Assembly: GCA_030673845.1 (NCBI GenBank)
Contig: JAUTCQ010000013.1
Location: 40,001 to 104,000, forward strand
Origin: Verrucomicrobiota bacterium JB022
GTDB taxonomy: Bacteria > Verrucomicrobiota > Verrucomicrobiia > Opitutales > Oceanipulchritudinaceae
Direction: 5' to 3'
DNA length: 64,000 nt
Under the pieces are notes generated by a model. That model was not told where the DNA came from and ran no database searches. It worked only from the letters and a program-made list of their open reading frames with translations. Below, piece by piece: positions 25,602 through 34,511 of the stretch (its first letter is position 1; each line of letters opens with the position of its first letter). Position numbers and translations under genes: made by a program.

Positions 25602-26771
25602 ATGTCTTGGCCGCGCGGAGTACACTTGCTCACGCATGAATTCTACCCCCGGCGCGGCGGAATCGCGACCTACACCCTCGGGCTGGCCCAGGCGGCCGCC
25701 CACGCGGGGCACGACGTCCACGTCTGGGCACCTCAACACTCCGCCCTGCGCGAGCAAGACTGGCCCTTTACGCTTCACGAGCTGCCCATCCCCGGCACCG
25801 AAGACTGGAGCGACCGCTGGAAACTGCGTCAGGCTCTACGCGCCGCGCAGGTCGACTGGGCCCAGGCGCAAGTCTGCCTCGTCGACCCCGGGCCGCTGCG
25901 CCTCTGGCTCTACGCCCGTTGGCTCGGGCTGCCCCGCCCGGCCCGCCTCAGCGTCGTCTTCCACGGCTCGGAGCTCAACCGCTGCACGCGCTGGCTCCAC
26001 CGGCGCCTCCTGCTGCGCCAGTTGACCTTGCAGGCCGACCGCGTGGGCGTCGTCTCCAGCTATGTCGGTCAGCTCTACCTGCAACATTACGATCGACCCC
26101 GCACGGGCAGCCTCGTCCGCATCCCCGGCGCGCCGCTGGAAAGCTTCCAGCCCCTGCCGCCGGAGGGGCGCGACCGCCCGCGCCTGAAGCTGCTCACGGT
26201 GGCGCGCATCCACCGGCGCAAAGGCCAGCACCGCGTGATCGAGGCCCTCGGGCAGCTCTCGCTCGACCTGCGCCGCAGGTGGGAATACGTGCTGGTGGGC
26301 CCCGCCCGCGACCCTGCCTACAAGGCCGAGCTGGAGCAACTGGCGCGGCAACACGGCATCCGCGTGACCTTCGCGGGCGCGGTGCCCGATGCCGAGCTGC
26401 CGCGCCACTACGCCACTGCCGACGTGTTTGTGCTGCCCAGCGAGCCCCACGGGGCCAGCGTCGAGGGCCTGGGCCTCGTCTTGCTGGAGGCCGCCGCCGC
26501 CAGCCTGCCCGTCGTCGCCCCCCGCCACGGCGGGATGCCGGAGGCCGTAGCGCATAACCGCAACGGGCTGTTGCTACCCCCTGGCAGTACAAACGCCCTC
26601 GCCGCCGCCCTCGAACGCTTGACGCAAGACGCTTCCTTGCGTCATCGTCTCGGGTCAGCAGGGCCCGACTGGGTCCGGGAGCAGTTCAGCTGGGCGCGCA
26701 ACGTCCAGGCTCTGTTTTCCGACCGAGTCCCGTCATGCTGCAACTTTGGCCGCCCCATGGGGTCTAACTAA
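25602..26771 (+). CDS. GT4-family glycosyltransferase
   Basis: 389-residue GT-B enzyme. The N-terminal LTHEFYPRRGGIATYTLGLA loop and the C-terminal donor site (LTVARIHRRKGQHRVIEAL, DVFVLPSEPHGASVEGLGLVLLEAAA with its EX7E, PRHGGMPEAV) are typical of GT4. It would transfer a hexose-type sugar onto a glycan intermediate at the inner membrane. ATG 25602 gives the normal start just before the first beta strand; the upstream in-frame ATG at 25566 would add 12 residues. It is followed after 10 bp by the secreted Gly/Ser/Pro-rich protein. Confidence 0.87.
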   Translation: MSWPRGVHLLTHEFYPRRGGIATYTLGLAQAAAHAGHDVHVWAPQHSALREQDWPFTLHELPIPGTEDWSDRWKLRQALRAAQVDWAQAQVCLVDPGPLRLWLYARWLGLPRPARLSVVFHGSELNRCTRWLHRRLLLRQLTLQADRVGVVSSYVGQLYLQHYDRPRTGSLVRIPGAPLESFQPLPPEGRDRPRLKLLTVARIHRRKGQHRVIEALGQLSLDLRRRWEYVLVGPARDPAYKAELEQLARQHGIRVTFAGAVPDAELPRHYATADVFVLPSEPHGASVEGLGLVLLEAAAASLPVVAPRHGGMPEAVAHNRNGLLLPPGSTNALAAALERLTQDASLRHRLGSAGPDWVREQFSWARNVQALFSDRVPSCCNFGRPMGSN

Positions 26772-26781
26772 TCGAAGCCCG

Positions 26782-27681
26782 ATGATGCCACGCACTCTGA
26801 ACATCTCTCTTTGGGGGCTCTGTCTGCTTGCTGCCGGTTCTCTTACCGCCAGCAACCTGACGGAAAACTCGCCGTTCCTCCCCTACGGCTACCAACCGCC
26901 GAGCGATAGCGAGACTCGCACGGCGCCAGCTCCCGCCGCCAACAATACGCAGCTCGAATTCCAAGGCGTTTACGAGCTCAACGGCGAGCACTACTTTCTC
27001 ATCTACAACAAGCTGGATCGCAGCTCCTCTTGGGTGAAGATGAACGACCAAAGCGCCGCCTTCCGCGTCACCCACTTCAACGAAAAGCAGTATGAAGTCG
27101 ACGTGAACGGGCAGCACCTGGCCTTGGCCAAGATTGCCAACGCCACCGGTGCCGCGCCCGACCCATTGGCCGCCGCCCGCGTAGCCGAGCGCAACAACAT
27201 CGTGCGCAGTCGCAACGTCGCCAGCGCAGACAGCTCCAGCGGCGGGTTCGGAGGTAATAGCAGCAGCAACGGAAGCAATGGCATCAACGGCAACGGCAGC
27301 AGCAGCTTTGGGCCCGGCAGCGGTGGCGGCGGCATGGCCGACTCCAGTGGCGGCGTTTCCCGGCGTCGCGTGATCCCACCTGCCCCGACCAGCCCCCCAA
27401 CCTCGCTCCCGCCCAATTTTACCCCGCCTCCCCCGCCCAGCTACGTACCCGAGCCGCCTTCGCAAGAGATGATCGACAACGTGGGCTCAAATGATCCCGG
27501 AGATGCGCCGGGCGGCTACCCCGGCGACTCGCCCACGGGTGAGCCGACCGATTCGGGTAACAACGGAAATACCGGGAATAATGGCAATACCAACCTCCCT
27601 CCTGGCGTCCCGCCTCTTCCCAGTGGCGGTTTGATGCCGCCGGTCAGCAGGCCTCCGGGCTACACGCCCCCGGGCCGATAG
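26782..27681 (+). CDS. secreted Gly/Ser/Asn- and Pro-rich protein of unknown function
   Basis: 299-residue protein with a signal peptide (about 1-25). A folded N-terminal part (about 55-125) contains LEFQGVYELNGEHYFLIYN and RVTHFNEKQYEVDVNGQ, a beta-rich segment reminiscent of small periplasmic domains of secretion-system proteins. The rest is low-complexity: Ser/Gly/Asn runs (about 160-200), then Pro-rich and Gly/Asn/Asp-rich stretches up to PPGYTPPGR at the end. I do not recognise the family. It directly follows a glycosyltransferase and ends at a strong terminator, so it may be a cell-surface or secretion factor of the cluster. Confidence 0.72.
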   Translation: MMPRTLNISLWGLCLLAAGSLTASNLTENSPFLPYGYQPPSDSETRTAPAPAANNTQLEFQGVYELNGEHYFLIYNKLDRSSSWVKMNDQSAAFRVTHFNEKQYEVDVNGQHLALAKIANATGAAPDPLAAARVAERNNIVRSRNVASADSSSGGFGGNSSSNGSNGINGNGSSSFGPGSGGGGMADSSGGVSRRRVIPPAPTSPPTSLPPNFTPPPPPSYVPEPPSQEMIDNVGSNDPGDAPGGYPGDSPTGEPTDSGNNGNTGNNGNTNLPPGVPPLPSGGLMPPVSRPPGYTPPGR

Positions 27682-27701
27682 GAATGACGTGCACACTTTC
27701 A

Positions 27702-27728
27702 AGCGGAGCCTCAAGGCTCCGCTTTTTT
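27702..27728 (+). terminator. strong intrinsic terminator
   Basis: AGCGGAGCC (27702-27710), loop TCAA, then GGCTCCGCT followed by a T run to 27728. It ends the transcript of the GT4 and secreted-protein genes; the oppositely directed GT gene ends 22 bp beyond. Confidence 0.9.
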
Positions 27729-27749
27729 GTGGCCGGAAAACATGAAAGA

Positions 27750-28895
27750 TCAGGCCCCCACTCGCCCCCAAAGACGTTGGCGGTAGCGCTGCTGGTAGAG
27801 CATTTGCGGCCACCAACCGACCACGGGCGGGCGCGCGAGGTTGGCTTTGCGCTGGCCCAGGATCCCTTCGAGCGTCTGCGGCCATTGGTGCACTGCGGCC
27901 ATGTGCTCCCACAGCACGTCTTGCCCTGCCGCAGCAAGGCCTTGCCAGGCAAAGCCGGAACGCTGCTCCAGCGCCTGCCACACCTGCACCGCCGCCTCCA
28001 TCTCGTGGTAGGGGTAGCGGCAATCGGCCAGCGCGGGCGAATGGGGCGTCTCCGCCTCTTCCGGGTAGATGGGGATGACACCCGCCGCCCAGGCTTCCAG
28101 GCGGGCCAGCGGCGTCGCTTCAAAACTGCTCACGCTCCAGGCATAGCGCCAATGGGCCAACGCTTCGGGGGCAAAATCCCGAGCCGGCGGCGGCACGATC
28201 TGCAAATCCACCCCCTGCTTGCGCGCCTGCTTCTCCAGCCACTCCACGTCCGGCCCCTGGCCAAGGACCTCAAAGCGGCCTGCCCAGCCTGCTTCCCGCA
28301 AGAGGCGCACGAGCACCAGCAGGCGCTCCACCCGTTGCTGCGGGCGTCGGACCCAGCCGTTGAAGCCCATCACGTCTTGCGACGGCGCGGCGGCCTCTTC
28401 CACCGGGCCGGTGGGCCGCCAGACCAGCGGCAGCGCCTGCACATGCAAAAGCCGCTCTGGCAACCAGCGGATCGCCTGCCGCAACTGGGCCTTGGTCGCC
28501 TCGTCGGGCAACACAAAGGCGTGGACGTAGCGCGCAAGGTAATCGCCGATGAAGCGCAGCTGCGGGTAGGGGGCATGCAACAAAGCCACGCGCCAGTCGT
28601 CTTCGCCCGCCGGAGGCAGCAAATCCGCGCCCCAGCCGTCGTGAAAAATCCAGATCCGGGGGCCGCGCAGGCTTTCGGCGAGGTTGGCCAGGCGTTGGCG
28701 CCACCGGCTGACGCCCCGCCAGCTGCCACGCTCGCCCGGCAACCATTCGTGCCAGACCTCGCCCCGCTGCTCCGCCAAATGGCGCCAAGCCTCCAGCTCA
28801 CGCGTCACCTCGGCAGGTGGGCACACGTGTACAACCGTGGCCTCCGATACGGAACGGTGGGTCGACTGAGGGTGGCTGAGAGCTTGCGTTGACAC
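27750..28895 (-). CDS. glycosyltransferase-like protein
   Basis: 381-residue protein with a GT-B layout: an N-terminal domain with IWIFHDGWGADLL and a C-terminal domain with VMGFNGWVRRPQQRVERLL, a WSVSSFEATPLARLEAWAAG donor-site-like segment (EX7E pattern) and IPIYPEE. Sequence is more divergent than the other GTs of the cluster, so the family call is softer and no donor can be proposed. The start is GTG 28895. It is divergent from the methyltransferase gene, with a 55-bp gap that must hold both promoters. Confidence 0.7.
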   Translation of the reverse strand: MSTQALSHPQSTHRSVSEATVVHVCPPAEVTRELEAWRHLAEQRGEVWHEWLPGERGSWRGVSRWRQRLANLAESLRGPRIWIFHDGWGADLLPPAGEDDWRVALLHAPYPQLRFIGDYLARYVHAFVLPDEATKAQLRQAIRWLPERLLHVQALPLVWRPTGPVEEAAAPSQDVMGFNGWVRRPQQRVERLLVLVRLLREAGWAGRFEVLGQGPDVEWLEKQARKQGVDLQIVPPPARDFAPEALAHWRYAWSVSSFEATPLARLEAWAAGVIPIYPEEAETPHSPALADCRYPYHEMEAAVQVWQALEQRSGFAWQGLAAAGQDVLWEHMAAVHQWPQTLEGILGQRKANLARPPVVGWWPQMLYQQRYRQRLWGRVGA

Positions 28896-28950
28896 GCCAA
28901 TTACAGCAGATTACAGATTTCCCCCCTTCTCTCAAGCCCCCAGATTTATC

Positions 28951-29637
28951 GTGAATCCAGAAGATACCCGTATAGAGCGCAACACGTTTGACTTGCCGGT
29001 GACTGCCTCCGCCACGGTGGCCCCCGACAGCCCGAAGAAGACCATGCCCGGCATCCTGCTCGATGCCGCCCACGGCCTGATCCAGCCGACCGAGCGTGTT
29101 TTCCTCTGGGGTATGCTGCAGTCCCTCAATTTCGACTACATCCGTGGGGTCGAGATCGGGACCTGGAAGGGCACCACGATGCATGTGATGCGCCGCGCCT
29201 GCGACGAGCTCTACTGCATCGACCCGGAGCCGCAATGGACGCCTACGGCTGAAGACGTCTGCCGCTCCGGTCGCCCGGTCGACCTCATTACGGGTTACAG
29301 CCCCGATGCGCTCAAAGGCATCCCCACCCCCTTCCACTTTGCCTTTGTCGACGGCGACCACTGTGAGGAAGGCGTCTACCGCGACGGCATGGCGCTCGAG
29401 CCCCTGATGGCCAAAGGCGGCATCATCTGCTTCCACGATGCCTACCACCCGCCCGTCGCCGCCGCCATCCAGCGCCTGGTCAATGACTGGACCCGCCAGG
29501 TCGATCATTACACCCACGCCTGCGACACCATCTCGAAAACGCCCTACGGCTACTTCGGCGGGCTCGCCGTCTTCATCGTCGAGGCCGAAGAATACACCGG
29601 CCCCCGGGAGCCAGCCGTCAACTGGCAACGCGCCTGA
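28951..29637 (+). CDS. class I SAM-dependent methyltransferase
   Basis: 228-residue methyltransferase of the Methyltransf_24 type. VEIGTWKGTTMHVM is the SAM-binding motif I, LYCIDPEPQW the acidic motif II, FAFVDGDHCEEGVYRD the metal-site loop and GGIICFHDAYHP the following strand. It may methylate a sugar residue of the surface glycan; its stop is 2 bp from the Wzt-type ATPase start. The start is GTG 28951. Confidence 0.78.
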   Translation: MNPEDTRIERNTFDLPVTASATVAPDSPKKTMPGILLDAAHGLIQPTERVFLWGMLQSLNFDYIRGVEIGTWKGTTMHVMRRACDELYCIDPEPQWTPTAEDVCRSGRPVDLITGYSPDALKGIPTPFHFAFVDGDHCEEGVYRDGMALEPLMAKGGIICFHDAYHPPVAAAIQRLVNDWTRQVDHYTHACDTISKTPYGYFGGLAVFIVEAEEYTGPREPAVNWQRA

Positions 29638-29639
29638 TC

Positions 29640-31010
29640 ATGTCCGAGCCCTTACCGGCATCCGAAGAGTGCCGCATCCGCCTGCGCGGCGTTTCCAAGC
29701 GCTACGACATCGCGCAGGCCACCGCCGCCTCCCATCGTCAGCCGATCCGCCGTCTGGCCCACTGGACGCGTGACCGGCTGCGCGGGCAGCACCTCAAGCC
29801 GCAGTTTACCGCCCTGCGCGAGTTCGACCTCGAGTTGCGCCCCGGCGAGTGCATCGGCATCCTCGGCCCCAATGGCTCCGGCAAGAGCACCCTGTTGCAG
29901 ATCATCTGCGGCATCCTGCAGCCGAGCGAAGGCACGGTCGAGACATCAGGCCGTATCGCTGCGCTGCTGGAGCTGGGCTCAGGTTTCGACCCCGACTTCA
30001 CCGGGCGCGAAAACGTCTACCTCAACGCCTCGATCCTCGGCCTGAACAAAAAGGAAGTCCGCACCCGCTTCCGCGAAGTCGAAGAGTTTGCCGATATCGG
30101 GGGCTTTATCGACCAGCCGGTGCGCACCTATTCCTCGGGCATGCTCATGCGCCTCGCCTTTGCCGTGCAGGTGCTCGTGGAGCCCGATGTGCTGATCGTC
30201 GACGAGGCACTTTCGGTGGGCGACGCCGCCTTCCAGCGCAAGTGCTTCAGCCGCATCGAGCAACTGCGCAAAAAGGGCATGACGATCCTCTTCGTCTCGC
30301 ACGACATCTCGGCCGTGCTCAACCTTTGCGACCGCGCGGTGATGCTCTACCACGGCGAAAAGCTCTGCGAAGGCCCCGCCAAGATCGTAACCGAATACTA
30401 CGAAAAGCTGATCCACAGCCCCCACTCCTCCCGCCCGCAGCTGATCGAAGCGATCAAGCGCGACAACCTCCGCCGGGAAGAAGAAGGCCCCAAGGATCTC
30501 GTCACGGACGTAACCCAGGATACCGGCCTTGTGAGCAAAAGCCAGCAGGTCTACCCCTCGCGCGGTGCCCGCATTCTCCGCCCCCGCCTGCTCGACCGAG
30601 ACGGCAACGAAGTCAACCTGATCAAACGACGCGGCGAATACACCTTTGCCTACGACGTCGAGTTTACCGAAGACGCGCGCAACGTGAACTTCGCCATGCT
30701 GATCAAGACCAAGGAAGGGCGCGAACTCGGCGGCTGCCGCAGCTTCCCCAACCTCCAGCGGCTCGAATTCGCCCCTGCGGGCACCGTCAAGACGGTCGAA
30801 TTTCACTTCACCGCGCTGCTCAACCACGGCGTCTACTTCACCAATGCAGGCGTCGAAGGCTACGTGGAGGAAGAGACCACCTACCTGCACCGCATCGTCG
30901 ACGCCCTGGCCTTCCAGGTGGTGGCGGAGCGCGACCCCCACCCCACCTGCCTCGTCGACTTCCTCTTCGAGCCGAAAGTCTCGGACGCCGTGATCGAGGC
31001 GGAGGCGTAA
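29640..31010 (+). CDS. polysaccharide-export ABC ATPase (Wzt-like) with C-terminal carbohydrate-binding domain
   Basis: 456-residue protein. N-terminal ABC domain (about 40-270): Walker A GPNGSGKST, signature YSSGMLMRLAFA, Walker B VLIVDEALSVGD and H-loop SHDIS, as in Wzt/TagH-type glycan exporters. The C-terminal part (about 300-440) is a beta-sandwich-like Wzt domain with QVYPSRGARI and the NVNFAMLIKTKEGRE stretch that in Wzt reads the modified end of the O-antigen. It would energise export of a finished polysaccharide across the inner membrane. No Wzm permease is found in the window. Confidence 0.88.
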   Translation: MSEPLPASEECRIRLRGVSKRYDIAQATAASHRQPIRRLAHWTRDRLRGQHLKPQFTALREFDLELRPGECIGILGPNGSGKSTLLQIICGILQPSEGTVETSGRIAALLELGSGFDPDFTGRENVYLNASILGLNKKEVRTRFREVEEFADIGGFIDQPVRTYSSGMLMRLAFAVQVLVEPDVLIVDEALSVGDAAFQRKCFSRIEQLRKKGMTILFVSHDISAVLNLCDRAVMLYHGEKLCEGPAKIVTEYYEKLIHSPHSSRPQLIEAIKRDNLRREEEGPKDLVTDVTQDTGLVSKSQQVYPSRGARILRPRLLDRDGNEVNLIKRRGEYTFAYDVEFTEDARNVNFAMLIKTKEGRELGGCRSFPNLQRLEFAPAGTVKTVEFHFTALLNHGVYFTNAGVEGYVEEETTYLHRIVDALAFQVVAERDPHPTCLVDFLFEPKVSDAVIEAEA

Positions 31011-31013
31011 GGC

Positions 31014-32867
31014 TTATGGACGCTCGCGCCTGCCATCGTGCAGAAACAGCTCGAGGTGCTCGCGGATGACGCCCTGGTGGGCGAGCCGCACGCTACGGGC
31101 AGAGTCTTCGCGCGAGCCAAAGCCGAAACGCCCCGCCACCGGCAGATCGAGCGGCGCCCCGGCATTGCGCACCAGCGGCAACGGAATCTGCGCACCTTGC
31201 CAACCGGCCTCCAGCAGGCACAGGCAGACGTCGCGCAGGCGGTCGTCGAGGTAATGGCCCGCGCGCGGCGGGGTTGGCAGATTCTCCCACGCAGAGCGTC
31301 GGATAAACCAGTACTCCGGGTATTGCGCAGGATGGACGAGGCTGGCCGCTTCCACGCGGTGGGCCACCTGCAGCTTGCCGTCGCCCCCTTCGCGCCAGAC
31401 GGTAGCAAACCCGACATCCGGGCGCGCCGCAAAGAACCGGCCGACGCGCAACAGCGCCTCTTCCGCCAGTTCGACACCCTCCGGCAGCCAGCCGATCACG
31501 TCGGCCGCATCGAGGAGAGCCAGACCGGCGTCGCGCCGCACCTCAACCGTCAACGGCTCGACCGCCGGGGCCTGTTCCGCCGCCTGCCAGAGCGTGGCGT
31601 AAAAATCTTCGTGCGCACGCACCACGGCGGCGTCGTCGCAAAAGTCGTCGATCCGGCGACGTGCCGCCGCTCCCATCGCCTCCGCCACTGGCAAAGGCGT
31701 GGCCAAGGCCTCCCGTAGCGCCTGCTCCAGGCTATCGACCAGCTGGGCTCGACCGACCGCTCCAGGGCCTCCCGGCGCAATCCAGCCCGTAATCCCCGGC
31801 AGCACCATCTCGGCCTGCCCGCCCTGATCGCTCGCCAGCACCGGGCGGCCCGCCTCCATCGCCTCCACGCAGGTATTCGGGAAGTTGTCCCAGCGCGAGG
31901 GGACGACGCAGACCTGAGCCGAGGCGTATTCGCGACCCAGCTCCGCACGCGGCACCTTGCCCACCCATTCGAAGCGGTCCTGCAACTCCGCCGGGATCAG
32001 GCGCCGCAGCAACTCGGCCGTCTCGCCATCCCCTTCGCGGCCCAGGCGCACGTGCGGGCCACCGACAAAGCGGAAACGCGCCTCCGGGAAATCGCGCGCG
32101 ACGCGGCAAGCCGCCTCCACGTACTCAAACACCCCCTTGCGCGGCTCGACGCGGCCCACGTGGAGGCAGCGCCCCGGCACCACCACGGCGTCGCCCGGCA
32201 CCTCCAGGAGCGGCCCCACCGGGTAAGGGATCACGATCAGGCGCTGGCGAGTCAGGCGAGTCCATTGCGCCACCTGCTCGGCCAAAAAGCGGCTGGGCGA
32301 GAGCACGGCGTCGGCGAGCGCAATCGCCTCGTGCTCATGTGTGCGACGCGCCTCGACCCAATGGTTGTCGAGCACGTCGTCGTTGTGGGTAAAGATCGAG
32401 TGGCTGGGCGAGTGGAGGTGCGTGATCACCGGGATCCGCCGCGCCGGGTGATCGTGCGGATACGTGAGGCGGCGCAGTTGCCAGATGAGCCCCGGGGCCT
32501 CGTACTCGGGTGCCTCGACCACCTGAATCGGCTCTTGTGCGACGAGTTGGTCGAGCGCTTCCGCCACCACCCAGGCAAAAGTCGCGATCAAATCGCGCGA
32601 CGCCAAGGCTTCGGTCTCCGCACACCACGCCTCCGGGTAGAGCGCCCAGTTGGCGTCCACCAGCGGCAGGTAGTGCACCCGCAATCGACCCTCGTGGGAG
32701 AGCGCGGGCTGGTCGAGCCCCTTGGTCGGCGCCTCCGCGCACCACTGGGTCAGCACCGTCACGGTATGCCCCGCCTCGGCGAGCAGATGCGTCATGTTCA
32801 TGACGTAGGTCCCGATACCGCCCATGGGGTTCGGCGGGTATTCCCGGCTGACAAAGCACACGTGCAT
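31014..32867 (-). CDS. GT4 glycosyltransferase fused to an extra C-terminal domain
   Basis: 617-residue protein. Residues about 1-400 form a GT4 enzyme: VSREYPPNPMGGIGTYVMNM, then CLHVGRVEPRKGVFEYVEAA, CVVPSRWDNFPNTCVEAM with the EX7E site, and ASDQGGQAE. Residues about 440-617 form an additional domain (DAADVIGWLPEG, VGFATVWREGG, AHRVEAASLVHPAQYPEYWF) that I cannot assign; it could be a degenerate GT2-like fold. ATG 32867 is chosen since it directly precedes the first beta strand. The stop lies 3 bp from the Wzt stop (convergent). Confidence 0.82.
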   Translation of the reverse strand: MHVCFVSREYPPNPMGGIGTYVMNMTHLLAEAGHTVTVLTQWCAEAPTKGLDQPALSHEGRLRVHYLPLVDANWALYPEAWCAETEALASRDLIATFAWVVAEALDQLVAQEPIQVVEAPEYEAPGLIWQLRRLTYPHDHPARRIPVITHLHSPSHSIFTHNDDVLDNHWVEARRTHEHEAIALADAVLSPSRFLAEQVAQWTRLTRQRLIVIPYPVGPLLEVPGDAVVVPGRCLHVGRVEPRKGVFEYVEAACRVARDFPEARFRFVGGPHVRLGREGDGETAELLRRLIPAELQDRFEWVGKVPRAELGREYASAQVCVVPSRWDNFPNTCVEAMEAGRPVLASDQGGQAEMVLPGITGWIAPGGPGAVGRAQLVDSLEQALREALATPLPVAEAMGAAARRRIDDFCDDAAVVRAHEDFYATLWQAAEQAPAVEPLTVEVRRDAGLALLDAADVIGWLPEGVELAEEALLRVGRFFAARPDVGFATVWREGGDGKLQVAHRVEAASLVHPAQYPEYWFIRRSAWENLPTPPRAGHYLDDRLRDVCLCLLEAGWQGAQIPLPLVRNAGAPLDLPVAGRFGFGSREDSARSVRLAHQGVIREHLELFLHDGRRERP

Positions 32868-32978
32868 GATCGCATCTTGGCGGGGCCGGGGTGGCGGGGG
32901 CAAGTCTGGCCTTTTGCGCAAATCGCGTTGTCAATTTTATCACCCTGTGGCTATGTGGCTCTGTCCCAACAGCCTCCC

Positions 32979-34499
32979 ATGAATGCCCGTGTCGCCATCA
33001 TCACCCGCACGCGTGACCGCCTGCCCCTGCTGAAGCGTGCCATCGAATCCCTGCTGGGCCAAAGTCTGCGCGAGTGGCAGCACGTCATCGTCAACGACGG
33101 TGGAGACGCCGCCGCGCTGGATGCCTTTCTCGAACCCTACCGCGCACGCTACGACGGTCGGCTGCAGGTGATCCACCACGAGGCCTCCAAAGGCATGCAA
33201 CCGGCGGCCAACACGGGCATCAGGGCCAGCCAGAGCGAATTTCTCGCCATCCACGACGACGACGACGCCTGGCATCCGGACTTCCTGCAAGACACGGTCG
33301 CTTTTCTCGACCGAAAGGGAGCCGACAGCCGCTACCAAGGCGTAGTCGTCCAAACCGAACGCGTGTGGGAGCACGTAGACCCGGACGGCACCGCGAGCGA
33401 GACGCGCCGCGAGCCCTACCTGCCGCTAAAAGAGGTGAACCTCTTCCGCGTCGGTTACGAAAACCCCTTCCCCCCCATCGCTTTCCTCTACCGCCGGGCC
33501 GTGTTGGAAAACCTCGGCGATTATCGCCCGGAGTTTGACGTGGCAGGCGATCTCGACTTCAACCTCCGCTTCCTCCTGCACTACGAGATCGGGGTATTGC
33601 CGGAGGTACGCGCCTATTACCACTGGCGCGAAAACAAGTCGGGCGAATGGGCCAACAGCGTAACTGCCGCCCAGCAGCACCACGCCCTGAAGCTCAACGA
33701 GGTCAAGAACCACTACCTGCGCGCTGGCCGCACTCCTGCCGAAGGCGCCCTTGGCCTCGCGCTCGAGATGGCCCAATACCTCGTGCTCCAGCAGTGGGAG
33801 ACTCGCCAGATCATCACCCGGCTGGATGGCTTCAATGGCAGCGAAATCCTCAAGGAGCTGCACCAGAAGACCGAGGACCTGCGCTATGCTATCCAGCACG
33901 AGGACCACGGCGCTGTTGAGCGCGCCCAGTCGTTCCTCGCGAAGGAGATCGCCGACAAGGCCGAGGCCACCCTTTTCCACCAGTCGGAACGCCTGCAGAA
34001 GCTCGAAGCCTTGCTGCAGGAGCAAAGCGAGGCCCACCAGCAACAGCTGTTGAAGGAGCTTTACGCAAAGGCGGAAGACCTGCGTCACGTCGTCCGCCAC
34101 GAAGATCACGATGCCCTGCTGCGGGTGCGCGACTTCCTGGCCAAGGAAATTTCCGACAAAGCCGGAGATGGATATTACCGCACGGAAGAGCTTTTACGAG
34201 CCATTGCAGCCGAGCAGCAAGCAAGCCTCATCCAGGAATTCGCCCGCAAGGCAGAAGACCTGCGCCACCAGATCTTGCGCGAAGACCACGATACCGTGCA
34301 GCGAGCGGTGGACACCCTGCGGGGCGACATTGCAGACAAGGCCGAGGCGAGCGTCTATCACCAGCGGGTAGCGATCGAACAAGTTGTGCAGGAGCAGCGG
34401 GAACGCCTGGGCGCACTGGAGCAGCGTCTTGACAATCGGCGCGTCATCTTACGTCTCGGGCCGCTGGAATTTAGCTGGCAAAAAAAGACGCGTTCGTAA
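32979..34499 (+). CDS. GT2-family glycosyltransferase with three tandem helical repeats
   Basis: 506-residue protein. Residues about 1-250 are a GT-A fold GT2 enzyme: VAIITRTRDRLPLLKRAIES, VNDGGDA, LAIHDDDDAW (metal-binding DXD) and the acceptor-side DVAGDLDFNLRFL. From residue 292 there are three copies of a 60-67-residue unit built around a KAEDLR-x-REDHD-x-DKAEA pattern, predicted strongly helical. The last 30 residues contain RRVILRLGPLEF. The repeats may form a coiled coil that gauges chain length or builds a complex. ATG 32979 matches the start of the GT fold. Confidence 0.85.
   Translation: MNARVAIITRTRDRLPLLKRAIESLLGQSLREWQHVIVNDGGDAAALDAFLEPYRARYDGRLQVIHHEASKGMQPAANTGIRASQSEFLAIHDDDDAWHPDFLQDTVAFLDRKGADSRYQGVVVQTERVWEHVDPDGTASETRREPYLPLKEVNLFRVGYENPFPPIAFLYRRAVLENLGDYRPEFDVAGDLDFNLRFLLHYEIGVLPEVRAYYHWRENKSGEWANSVTAAQQHHALKLNEVKNHYLRAGRTPAEGALGLALEMAQYLVLQQWETRQIITRLDGFNGSEILKELHQKTEDLRYAIQHEDHGAVERAQSFLAKEIADKAEATLFHQSERLQKLEALLQEQSEAHQQQLLKELYAKAEDLRHVVRHEDHDALLRVRDFLAKEISDKAGDGYYRTEELLRAIAAEQQASLIQEFARKAEDLRHQILREDHDTVQRAVDTLRGDIADKAEASVYHQRVAIEQVVQEQRERLGALEQRLDNRRVILRLGPLEFSWQKKTRS
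33852..34390 (+). repeat. three tandem coding repeats inside the GT2 gene
   Basis: Copies begin at 33852, 34053 and 34233 (residues 292, 359 and 419). Each contains an EDLR box, a HEDH or REDHD box, and a (D/S)DKAEA-type box. Spacing is 201 and 180 bp. Divergence among copies shows an old internal duplication rather than a sequencing artefact. Confidence 0.85.
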
Positions 34500-34511
34500 A
34501 ACCTGCCTGCA

